15,983 nt of DNA, taken from the NCBI GenBank assembly GCA_043742785.1, contig JAYTXU010000011.1, positions 1 to 15,983 of the forward strand. The letters are read 5' to 3'. Position 1 is the stretch's first letter, and each line of letters begins with the position of its first letter. The notes below the pieces were generated by a model. That model searched no databases. It saw only the letters and a program-made list of their open reading frames with translations, and was not told the origin of the DNA. This DNA is from JACQCF01 sp043742785. Lineage in GTDB: Bacteria; Omnitrophota; Gorgyraeia; Zapsychrales; Fredricksoniimonadaceae. Positions 8,416-15,009 of this stretch are shown one piece after another. A program made the translations under genes and the position numbers.

Positions 8416-8619
8416 TTATTCTACTTCAAAAAGAATTTCATGCAATTGGCGTATTTGAAATAAATCAGCCTCATCATAAACTCGCCAACTGCGCCAATCA
8501 CGTTTAGGCTTTCTGATTTTTCCAAGTTTTTCCCATCTCATGATGGTCTTGGTACTGATGCCCACAATTTGGGCTACCTCAGTAATGGTCATTCGTTTTT
8601 TATTTTCATCAATCAACAT
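8416..8619 (-). CDS. Small MerR-like helix-turn-helix DNA-binding protein, first gene of the polysaccharide operon
   Basis: A 67-aa protein made almost only of a winged helix-turn-helix: MTITEVAQIVGISTKTIMRW (recognition helix), then EKLGKIRKPKRDWRSWRVYD (wing) and a short helix DLFQIRQLHEILFE. It resembles the DNA-binding half of MerR or excisionase proteins, with no sensor domain or metal cysteines. It is the first gene after the sigma-54-type promoter and lies 26 bp before the export gene, so it may regulate its own operon. The frame could also start at a GTG (8640), but AAGGGGAG at 8628-8635 lies 8 nt before the ATG at 8619, and the predicted transcript would begin only about 4 nt before the GTG. 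The ATG is therefore chosen. The target DNA is unknown. Confidence 0.88.
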   Translation of the reverse strand: MLIDENKKRMTITEVAQIVGISTKTIMRWEKLGKIRKPKRDWRSWRVYDEADLFQIRQLHEILFEVE

Positions 8620-8627
8620 AATTATCT

Positions 8628-8635
8628 CTCCCCTT
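8628..8635 (-). promoter_or_regulatory. Ribosome binding site of the MerR-like gene
   Basis: AAGGGGAG on the minus strand, 8 nt before the ATG at 8619. It selects this ATG over the in-frame GTG at 8640, which would place the site inside the coding region. Confidence 0.7.
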
Positions 8636-8654
8636 GACACATACTTCCATAGAG

Positions 8655-8670
8655 AGCAAATAGCATGCCA
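8655..8670 (-). promoter_or_regulatory. Sigma-54 (-24/-12) promoter of the polysaccharide operon
   Basis: The minus strand reads TTGGCATGCTATTTGCT (8671 to 8655). Against the sigma-54 consensus YTGGCACGN4TTGCW it differs at one specified base (C to T in TGGCAC). The GG (8669-8668) and GC (8657-8656) pairs have the required spacing. Counting from the -12 C at 8656, transcription would start near 8644, leaving a leader of about 25 nt with a good ribosome binding site before the MerR-like ATG. The divergent neighbour is rpoN itself. The match and spacing are seen directly; activity is inferred. Confidence 0.78.
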
Positions 8671-8786
8671 ATTGCATTTTAAATTTCTTTTAATGCATTA
8701 ACTCTATGAAGACTAAGGGTTTAAGATATTTATGAAGAATATTTAAGACTTAGCCGAATTATCCAACTGTATAAAAGAATGAACAA

Positions 8787-8805
8787 TACTGTCTAGGAAA
8801 CAGTA
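8787..8805. promoter_or_regulatory. Inverted repeat TACTGT-N7-ACAGTA, candidate activator binding site
   Basis: Perfect 6-bp dyad with a 7-bp spacer (TACTGT at 8787-8792, ACAGTA at 8800-8805). Its centre lies about 152 bp upstream of the predicted sigma-54 start site and about 150 bp upstream of the rpoN start codon. This is a usual distance for enhancer sites of sigma-54 activators. The symmetry is seen; the function is inferred. Confidence 0.45.
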
Positions 8806-8929
8806 GGACAAACAGAGAAATTATAGCACACAGCTTAATTTTAAGTGTACAAAATTATCAACAGTTTTATAAGTTTATATAAGCTTATTAGTTACAGTAT
8901 GTTGTGACATATTTGCCATTCTTTATATG

Positions 8930-8935
8930 TATGAT
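8930..8935 (+). promoter_or_regulatory. Possible -10 element (TATGAT) of rpoN
   Basis: TATGAT differs from the sigma-70 -10 consensus at one base. No good -35 box lies at the right distance (GTGACA at 8904-8909 is 20 bp away). If used, the transcript would start only a few bases before the rpoN ATG. Weak support. Confidence 0.2.
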
Positions 8936-8946
8936 ATACTTGCCAT

Positions 8947-10320
8947 ATGAACTTAAGCATAATGAAGCTACAAACCCAAAGGCCCATTTTTACAGCTTCG
9001 CTTGAGAAATCGATTACAATTCTTCTTTTGCCTCATGCAGAGTTAACTAATACCATTGAACAAGAGCTTCAGGAGAATCCTTTATTGGAAGGTGAAATTG
9101 AAGTATCACCTATTTCGCAAGAGGCAGGAACTAATGATGCAGCATTTGATTGGGATCAAATGAATGCTATTGTCAAGATTTCTTCTACATCTATACCTGG
9201 TTCATCTATGGAAGAATCGGAATTCGAATCCCCTTCTGTGGCAAGCATGATGACCTTAGAAGATCATTTGTATCAACAGTTGTATTGGGAAATTTCTGAT
9301 CCTCAAAAGAGAAAAATTGGGGAATTTATTATTGGTAATCTTGATAAGGATGGCTACTTGCAGTTAAGCGTTGAAGAAATTGCTAGAATTCTAAAAATTG
9401 AAGGAGCCTCTCAAGTAAGGGTTGTATTAGAAGATATTCAGAATTTTGATCCTATTGGTATTGCAACACAAAATCTTCAGGAATGCCTTATTGTTCAATT
9501 AAGAAACCGTCAATCAGACTATGTTGATTTAGCTATTCGTATTGTAGCCGAATATTGGGATGATTTAGGACATAAACGATATGCCCTGTTGGCTAAGAAA
9601 CTATTAGTTACTATTGAAAAAATAATGGAAGCGGTTCATTTGATTATTTCTCTTGAACCAAAACCTGCGCGAAACTATCGCCCTATTGAACCCAGTATCT
9701 TCATTCAGCCAGATGTTTATGTTTTAAAGGATGAAGAAGGTCGATATTTAATCCAACCTAATCGAAGAGGTATTCCTAAACTTAAGATTAATCAAATGTA
9801 TCGTAATATGCTTAATCGGCCTAATATATCAATCCCTGAACGTGTGTTTATTCAGGAAAAGCTTAATAATGCCCTTAATTTTATTAGAAATATTGAACAG
9901 CGAGGATCGACGCTTGTAGCCATTACTCGTTTTATTTTGAACCATCAAAAGAGATTTTTTGACGGTGAGGAATCAACGATTACACCCATGCTTCTTAAAG
10001 ATGTGGCGGCTCATTTGGATCGTTGTGAATCAACCATTTCACGTGCTATTAATAATAAATATATTAATACTCCTCAAGGATTGTTTCCGTTGAAGTTCTT
10101 TTTTTCTCATTCAGTTGCCTCTCAGAATAATGAAAATGTTTCGGCTTATACCGTTAAGGAAGAGATTGCACAGCTTATTTTAGATGAAGATAACGAGAAT
10201 CCGTTATCAGATCAGGATATTCAAAATCATTTTAGTTCAAAAGGATTACATTTGGCTAGACGTACAATTACCAAATACCGACAAATGCTTCATATCCCCT
10301 CTTCCCATCAGCGCAAATAA
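8947..10320 (+). CDS. rpoN: RNA polymerase sigma-54 factor
   Basis: Alternative sigma factor that directs RNA polymerase to -24/-12 promoters and needs an AAA+ activator to open them. At 457 aa it is near the usual 430-500. Region I (about 1-48) ends in the conserved IEQELQENPLLE, though it has fewer glutamines than the E. coli protein. An acidic, variable linker follows (50-100), then the core-binding domain (about 103-290, with LDKDGYL and FDPIGIATQNLQECL). The DNA-binding part has a helix-turn-helix near 349-371 (KDVAAHLDRCESTISRAINN) and the RpoN box ARRTITKYRQ at 437-446, which contacts the -24 element. The ATG at 8947 aligns with the E. coli start but has no clear ribosome binding site; an ATG at 8962 is the alternative. 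It is divergent from the polysaccharide operon and convergent with the heme operon. Confidence 0.96.
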   Translation: MNLSIMKLQTQRPIFTASLEKSITILLLPHAELTNTIEQELQENPLLEGEIEVSPISQEAGTNDAAFDWDQMNAIVKISSTSIPGSSMEESEFESPSVASMMTLEDHLYQQLYWEISDPQKRKIGEFIIGNLDKDGYLQLSVEEIARILKIEGASQVRVVLEDIQNFDPIGIATQNLQECLIVQLRNRQSDYVDLAIRIVAEYWDDLGHKRYALLAKKLLVTIEKIMEAVHLIISLEPKPARNYRPIEPSIFIQPDVYVLKDEEGRYLIQPNRRGIPKLKINQMYRNMLNRPNISIPERVFIQEKLNNALNFIRNIEQRGSTLVAITRFILNHQKRFFDGEESTITPMLLKDVAAHLDRCESTISRAINNKYINTPQGLFPLKFFFSHSVASQNNENVSAYTVKEEIAQLILDEDNENPLSDQDIQNHFSSKGLHLARRTITKYRQMLHIPSSHQRK

Positions 10321-10339
10321 TTAGTTAAGGAAAATATTT

Positions 10340-10687
10340 TTAGTTACGGTCAAAATCGTCTTGAATACGGATAATATCTTCTTCGGTAAGAACTTGACCT
10401 GTGGCTACTTCAATAAAAACGAGGTTTTCTTGACCTGTATTACCTATGCGATGAACAGCGCCTAATGGAATGTCCACGACACTGCCGGGTTCTACAGGGA
10501 TCTGTTTGTCATCAACGATCGCTAAACCTTGTCCATGTACGAAAACCCATTTTTCTGAACGATGCTGATGTTTTTGGAGGCTCAAACGACAATTGGGTTT
10601 TACTTCTACACGTTTAACCCATACACCATTTTCTTGATAGAACTTTTCGTAAGTTCCCCAGGGACGAGTAGCTTTTTCTAATGACAT
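10340..10687 (-). CDS. Stand-alone cupin of the type II mannose-6-phosphate isomerase domain
   Basis: A 115-aa single-cupin protein that matches the C-terminal isomerase domain of bifunctional mannose-6-phosphate isomerase/GDP-mannose pyrophosphorylase. It has RPWGTYEKFY at 8-17, the metal motif LSLQKHQHRSEKW (Q38, H40, E45), VDIPLGAVHRIGN with H79, and the closing EVATGQVLTEEDIIRIQDDF. Such proteins may interconvert fructose-6-phosphate and mannose-6-phosphate, which would feed GDP-mannose and polysaccharide synthesis, but some related cupins have other sugar-phosphate or sensing roles. It is the last gene of the heme operon, only 3 bp after hemL, with AGAAGGAAA in the end of hemL as its ribosome binding site. 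Its stop is 19 bp from that of the convergent rpoN. Confidence 0.85.
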   Translation of the reverse strand: MSLEKATRPWGTYEKFYQENGVWVKRVEVKPNCRLSLQKHQHRSEKWVFVHGQGLAIVDDKQIPVEPGSVVDIPLGAVHRIGNTGQENLVFIEVATGQVLTEEDIIRIQDDFDRN

Positions 10688-10690
10688 TCT

Positions 10691-12004
10691 TTATTTTCCT
10701 TCTGGTTTATAAGATTGAAAGAATTGAATAATACTGTCTCTTAAATAATTTAAATCTTTTTGAGTATGTTTGCTGCTGATAAAGAAGGCTTCCAAATCTG
10801 CTGGAGGCCAATAAATGCCATTTCTTAATAAATGATGAAAGAGCTTAGGATAAATAATATTGGATGAGGCGATTTGAGCTGAGGAATAATCACAGACTTC
10901 TTCCTTACTAAATCGTAAGCTCATCATTCCCTTATAGCTGGCTAAATGAGCGCTCACATTATATTCTTTGAAATAATCATTGGTTTCTTGAGCAAATTTA
11001 ATAGAACTATTATTGATATGTTTATAAACACCAGCATTTAGATTCTTTAGTGTTGCTAATCCTGCGGCCATCACAATAGGATTTCCAGAAAAGGTGCCAG
11101 CTTGATAGACGTCTCCCATAGGTGCTAATTTCTGCATAATATCACGGCGTCCACCATAAGCGCCTATAGGAAAACCTCCCCCAATGATCTTTCCTAAACA
11201 GGTTAAATCCGGTTGAATGCCAAGGTCTCCCTGGGCTCCTGCAAGATTAGTGCGGAACCCTGTCATCACTTCATCAAAAATAAGAATAATGCCGTATCTC
11301 TTAGTTAATTCTTGTAATTTTTTTAAGAATTCTTTTTTAGGTAGGATGACGCCCATATTCCCACAAACGGGTTCGAGAACAATACAGGCAAGGTCTTTAC
11401 GATGGCGATCGATAACATTTAACAACTCGGGAATATCATTGTAAGGAATACTTAAAGTGTTTTGAACGTGCGCGGGTGGAACTCCCTTGCTCGTTGAAGA
11501 AGCTAAGAAGGTTACCCCGCTGCCAGCTGAAGCTAAAAGATCATCACAATGGCCATGATAGCAGCCATCGAATTTTAAGACCTTGTTACGACTGGTAAAG
11601 CCACGAGCCAGACGAATAGCGCTCATAACAGCTTCTGTTCCAGAATTAACAAAACGGATAAGATCTATAGAGGGGATATGTTTAACAATGGTTTCGGCTA
11701 AATCAACTTCAATCTTGGTTGTTGTGCCAAAGCTGGTGCCGTTTCTAAGAGCTTTATTAACAGCCCCCATCACTTCTTTGCTGGAATGGCCTAAGATTAA
11801 AGCTCCCCAGGAAAGGCAGTAATCGGTATAAGCATTTCCATCAATGTCATAGAACTTTGAGCCCACTCCACGGTTCATTAGCAAGGCCTGACCGCCAACA
11901 GCTTTAAATGCACGTACAGGGCTATCGACACCAGCAACGAGGAATTTTTTGGCGCGGTTGAATTCTTTCTTAGAGTTATTGGTTTTTAATTTCTTTAGAG
12001 CCAT
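10691..12004 (-). CDS. hemL: Glutamate-1-semialdehyde 2,1-aminomutase
   Basis: PLP enzyme that turns glutamate-1-semialdehyde into 5-aminolevulinate in the tRNA-dependent (C5) route to tetrapyrroles. At 437 aa it has the usual length. Family marks run in order: FLVAGVDSPVRAF near residue 21, FVNSGTEAVMSAIRLAR (118-134), FDGCYHGHCDDLL, LIFDEVMTGFR with D244, and GKIIGGGFPIGAYGG with the Schiff-base lysine K272. The GVDSPVR and GGGFPIGA motifs separate it from other class III aminotransferases. Its ATG overlaps the end of hemB by 10 bp, and AAAGGATG within hemB is the probable ribosome binding site. Its partner glutamyl-tRNA reductase (HemA) is not in the window. Confidence 0.96.
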   Translation of the reverse strand: MALKKLKTNNSKKEFNRAKKFLVAGVDSPVRAFKAVGGQALLMNRGVGSKFYDIDGNAYTDYCLSWGALILGHSSKEVMGAVNKALRNGTSFGTTTKIEVDLAETIVKHIPSIDLIRFVNSGTEAVMSAIRLARGFTSRNKVLKFDGCYHGHCDDLLASAGSGVTFLASSTSKGVPPAHVQNTLSIPYNDIPELLNVIDRHRKDLACIVLEPVCGNMGVILPKKEFLKKLQELTKRYGIILIFDEVMTGFRTNLAGAQGDLGIQPDLTCLGKIIGGGFPIGAYGGRRDIMQKLAPMGDVYQAGTFSGNPIVMAAGLATLKNLNAGVYKHINNSSIKFAQETNDYFKEYNVSAHLASYKGMMSLRFSKEEVCDYSSAQIASSNIIYPKLFHHLLRNGIYWPPADLEAFFISSKHTQKDLNYLRDSIIQFFQSYKPEGK

Positions 12005-12948
12005 TTCAATACATCCTTTGAATGATAACTGATAATAATATCGGCTCCAGCACGTTTCATAGAAAGTAAGCTTTCTAAGACAATTTCTTTTTCATTGATC
12101 CAGCCCTTTTGACTGGCAGCTTTAACCATGGCATATTCCCCGCTGACATTATAGGCAACAATAGGAGCGGTTAGTTTACGACGTAAGAGACTTACAATAT
12201 CTAAATAGGCTAAGGCAGGTTTAACCATAATCATATCAGCACCTTCTTCGATATCTTGTCTTGCTTCTTTAAGGGCCTCACGGCTATTAGCTGGATTCAT
12301 TTGATAGGTCTTCCGGTCTCCCAATTGAGTTCCAGAATGTGCTGCTTCACGAAAAGGCCCATAGAATGCAGAGGCATATTTAACTGCATAGGAAAGAATT
12401 CCTACATTCAAGAATTCTGCTTGATTTAAAGACTGGCGTATGAATCCTACACGAAGGTCCATCATGTCGGATGGGGCAACTAAATCGGCTCCAGCCTCAG
12501 CATGACAAATAGCCATTTTAGCTAGAATAGGTAAGGTTTTATCATTATTAACAGATTTTCCTTCAAGGACTCCGCAATGACCGTGATTGGTGTAGGCGCA
12601 TAAACAAATATCGCTGATAATTAAAAACTCAGGAAAATTTTTTTTAATAATTTTAATGGCTGTTGCAATAGGGCCTTTAGGATTGTAGGCATTGCGAGCT
12701 AATGGGTCTTTTTGTGCACTTAAACCAAAGAAAACTCCCCCTTTGCCACCTAAACGCACATAGCTTTCGATTTCTTTTAATAAAAGGTCTACGGAAAACC
12801 TTTTAATTCCAGGCATGGAATCGATGGCTTCTTGTTTACCTTTACCTTCAATAACAAAAAAAGGCTGTAATAAATCTTGAGGTAAAAGATGATGTTCCTG
12901 CACAAAACTTCTTATTTGAATATTTCTAAGACGACGGAAACGCTTCAT
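11995..12948 (-). CDS. hemB: Porphobilinogen synthase (5-aminolevulinate dehydratase)
   Basis: Cytoplasmic enzyme that condenses two 5-aminolevulinate molecules to porphobilinogen. At 317 aa it is close to the usual 320-330. The catalytic Schiff-base lysines are K190 (SYAVKYASAFYGPFREAA) and K243 (MIMVKPALAYLD). The three cysteines of the active-site zinc motif are all present in DICLCAYTNHGHCG (C115, C117, C125), so this is the zinc-dependent type rather than the magnesium-only type. The usual MMDGRVG motif reads MMDLRVG here, a small departure. The start codon overlaps the stop of the upstream fusion gene (ATGA), with AAGGTGGG as ribosome binding site, so the two are translationally coupled. 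Confidence 0.96.
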   Translation of the reverse strand: MKRFRRLRNIQIRSFVQEHHLLPQDLLQPFFVIEGKGKQEAIDSMPGIKRFSVDLLLKEIESYVRLGGKGGVFFGLSAQKDPLARNAYNPKGPIATAIKIIKKNFPEFLIISDICLCAYTNHGHCGVLEGKSVNNDKTLPILAKMAICHAEAGADLVAPSDMMDLRVGFIRQSLNQAEFLNVGILSYAVKYASAFYGPFREAAHSGTQLGDRKTYQMNPANSREALKEARQDIEEGADMIMVKPALAYLDIVSLLRRKLTAPIVAYNVSGEYAMVKAASQKGWINEKEIVLESLLSMKRAGADIIISYHSKDVLKWL

Positions 12949-14987
12949 AGACCCACCTTAAGTGTTTGATATCCTGCTTCTTCTAGTGCTTTAGCTGTAA
13001 CTGGTCCCTTGGCCAATATTTTCCAAGAAGCGGGTATCTTACCATAATCTTCTAAGAAATTCCTTAATGTTGAAGGACTTGTGAAGATGATCCCATCGAT
13101 AGGAGTCGATGGTAAAGATCGTTTGGGAGGTTTAGTATTTTTATAAATAGTCCATTCTTTGACTGTAGCCCCTTTTTTTTCTAAAGCTTCTTTGAGAAAT
13201 GGATTTGGTAATGAGGAACGAGGTAATAAAATAGTCTTACCCTTTAAATTCATAATACGAGTAAGAATACTAAATAAACCTTCTGCTGTTTCTTCTGAAG
13301 AGACAATTTGAGGGTTAATACCAAATTCTTTTAATACTTGAGCTGTCGATTCTCCTATAACAGCAAAGATTTTTTGTAAAATAATATTAACGGTTTTAAG
13401 CTCCAAGATTTTCTTCATAAAATATTCGACAGCGTTGGGACTGGTAAGAATAATAAAGTCACTGTTGTCAAAATCTTTAATAAGGTTTTGTTTTTCCTCG
13501 TTCGTAAAGGCAATAGGTTCAAGTTGAATCATTGGCCAAGAAATGATATGGCCGTAATGAGTGTATTTCTCTGGATTCGTTCCACAATGTAAAAGTATTT
13601 TTTTGTATTCTTCTTGGTAAAAATTAACCGTATCCCCTGCCACAATTAAGGCGGGTGCTTCTAGAGGATTTAAGAAAAGACGTTTTTCAATATCTTCTAA
13701 AGTTCCTTGAAGTATTCTTTGATTCGCCTTTGTGCCATTGGAGATAATCATGATGGATTTAGATTTTTTCCAACCTGCTTTAATCAAGGCTTGAACAATT
13801 TGAGGTAATTTGGTTAGCCCCATTAAAAAGACAATTGTTTCTGCTTGAGGAATAGAAATATCATTAGGGGGCACTTTAATAGCACTATTATAATTTTCAG
13901 CCTCACCATAGCCACTGATAAAGGCAACAGACGAAGATACGTTGCGAGCGGTTAAAGGAACTCCTAAAGAAGAAGGAATACTGGTTGCTGAGCTTACTCC
14001 TGGAATGATGTGAACAGGAATATGATAAGAACGCAGATAGGTAATTTCATCGGCTCCTCTACCGAAAATCAAAGGATCTCCCCCTTTCAATCGGATAGTT
14101 CTTTTTCCTTCCAAAGCTTTCTCTTTTAAGAGGCTAGAAAGTTTTTCTTGGGTTAAGGTGTGATTACCTTTACGTTTACCAGCATAAATATGTTCAGCGC
14201 CAGAGGCATATTTTAATAAAGAAGGATCAACTAGATAATCATAAAAAACGCAATCAGCTGTTTTTAGAACTTCAATGGCTTTTAAAGTAATAAGTGTTGG
14301 GTCGCCTGGACCAGCTCCTACTAAAAAAACATGACCATAGTGGCGACGAATATCAATATTCTCAAAAAGCTTCTCTAATTCCCAATCTCCCTCTCTTCCA
14401 ACCACTGTCAATTGTCCCTGCAGAGGTGTTGTTTCCCATGGCAAGATACTTTTAATATGTTTTTCAAGCTTAAGACGTTTCAGAGCTGATGTTGCAACAA
14501 TTAATCCATCAACATGTTTCTTGTTTAAAGCTTCTAAGCGTTCTTCAACCGTTCCTCTTATATCGGTCAAGACTACATCGGGTCTTAAAGCTTTAATCAT
14601 TTCTCCACGCAATTGGCTGCTGGTTCCAACCTTTGCTTCTTGTGGTAAATCTTCTAGCGAATAGTCAGATACCCAGCTATCTGTTTTATCCAAAGATTTA
14701 GTGAGAGCAAATATTTTCAAACCACGAATAAGCTTTTTAGGTAAATCTTTAGCACTGTGGATGGTAAGATCGATTTCTTTATTTAGGAGAGCTTCATCTA
14801 AGGTGTTGGTAAAAAAATTATCTGCGGGATTGCTGGTCAAAGAGGTTTTTTTATCCAAATCCCCTTGAGTATTAAGATGAATTAATTCATATGGTACAGG
14901 TAATTCTCCAACCATGGAGAGAATTTCTTGAACTTGAATTTTAGCTAGCGGGCTTTGACGAGAACCAATCTTAATAAGTGAAAGCAT
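12945..14987 (-). CDS. hemC/cobA/hemD: HemC-CobA-HemD fusion: shortened porphobilinogen deaminase, uroporphyrinogen III methyltransferase and uroporphyrinogen III synthase
   Basis: A 680-aa three-part protein. Residues 1 to about 213 match domains 1 and 2 of porphobilinogen deaminase (GSRQSPLA at 8-15, SAKDLP with D81, VGTSSQLRG, DIRGTVEERL). Residues about 218-455 are a SAM-dependent uroporphyrinogen III methyltransferase (VGAGPGDPTLITLKA, RLKGGDPLIFGRG at 299-311, IPGVSSATSIPSSLGVPLTAR). Residues about 462-680 are a uroporphyrinogen III synthase (LTSPNAVEYF, IGESTAQVLKEFG, IIFTSPSTLRNF). Together they would carry porphobilinogen to precorrin-2, for siroheme, cobalamin or the alternative heme route. 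The deaminase part lacks domain 3 with its cofactor cysteine: there is no cysteine before C246. The position of E. coli R131 is L126, while the R132 equivalent (R127) is kept. The ATG lies 22 bp after the patatin stop, with no strong ribosome binding site. Methyltransferase and synthase calls are firm; deaminase activity is doubtful. Confidence 0.93.
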   Translation of the reverse strand: MLSLIKIGSRQSPLAKIQVQEILSMVGELPVPYELIHLNTQGDLDKKTSLTSNPADNFFTNTLDEALLNKEIDLTIHSAKDLPKKLIRGLKIFALTKSLDKTDSWVSDYSLEDLPQEAKVGTSSQLRGEMIKALRPDVVLTDIRGTVEERLEALNKKHVDGLIVATSALKRLKLEKHIKSILPWETTPLQGQLTVVGREGDWELEKLFENIDIRRHYGHVFLVGAGPGDPTLITLKAIEVLKTADCVFYDYLVDPSLLKYASGAEHIYAGKRKGNHTLTQEKLSSLLKEKALEGKRTIRLKGGDPLIFGRGADEITYLRSYHIPVHIIPGVSSATSIPSSLGVPLTARNVSSSVAFISGYGEAENYNSAIKVPPNDISIPQAETIVFLMGLTKLPQIVQALIKAGWKKSKSIMIISNGTKANQRILQGTLEDIEKRLFLNPLEAPALIVAGDTVNFYQEEYKKILLHCGTNPEKYTHYGHIISWPMIQLEPIAFTNEEKQNLIKDFDNSDFIILTSPNAVEYFMKKILELKTVNIILQKIFAVIGESTAQVLKEFGINPQIVSSEETAEGLFSILTRIMNLKGKTILLPRSSLPNPFLKEALEKKGATVKEWTIYKNTKPPKRSLPSTPIDGIIFTSPSTLRNFLEDYGKIPASWKILAKGPVTAKALEEAGYQTLKVGL

Positions 14988-15009
14988 GGCGCATACTATA
15001 TAGAAGTTT

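Larger units (their letters stand above)
8641..8946. other. Divergent regulatory intergenic region between the polysaccharide operon and rpoN
   Basis: This 306-bp stretch has no convincing gene. It holds the minus-strand sigma-54 promoter (8655-8670), the dyad at 8787-8805, and further ACTGT/ACAGT half-sites at 8766-8770, 8861-8865 and 8894-8898. Other symmetry includes CTTAATTTTAAG (8834-8845), the palindrome ATAAGCTTAT (8879-8888), TATAAG repeated 10 bp apart (8868 and 8878), and an imperfect dyad GTTACA-N6-TGTGAC (8891-8908). TTGCCAT occurs twice, 27 bp apart (8913-8919 and 8940-8946), the second directly before the rpoN ATG. The density of dyads suggests protein-binding sites. Confidence 0.7.

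Noticed and set aside
8416..8640. GTG start at 8640 for the MerR-like gene
   Set aside because: A good ribosome binding site lies inside that reading, 8 nt before the ATG at 8619, and the predicted transcript begins only about 4 nt before the GTG.
8634..8662. TTGACA on the plus strand as -35 box toward rpoN
   Set aside because: The sequence 17-18 bp downstream (CAAATA/AAATAG) is a poor -10 box and the site is over 280 bp from rpoN; it also overlaps the ribosome binding site of the divergent gene.
8902..8917. Sigma-54-like sequence (TTGTGA...TTTGCC) upstream of rpoN on the plus strand
   Set aside because: The -12 half fits but the -24 half matches TGGCAC poorly and lacks the GG pair.
10321..10339. 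Possible bidirectional terminator between rpoN and the cupin gene
   Set aside because: Only 19 bp, with an AAAATATTTT palindrome that would not form a stable hairpin.
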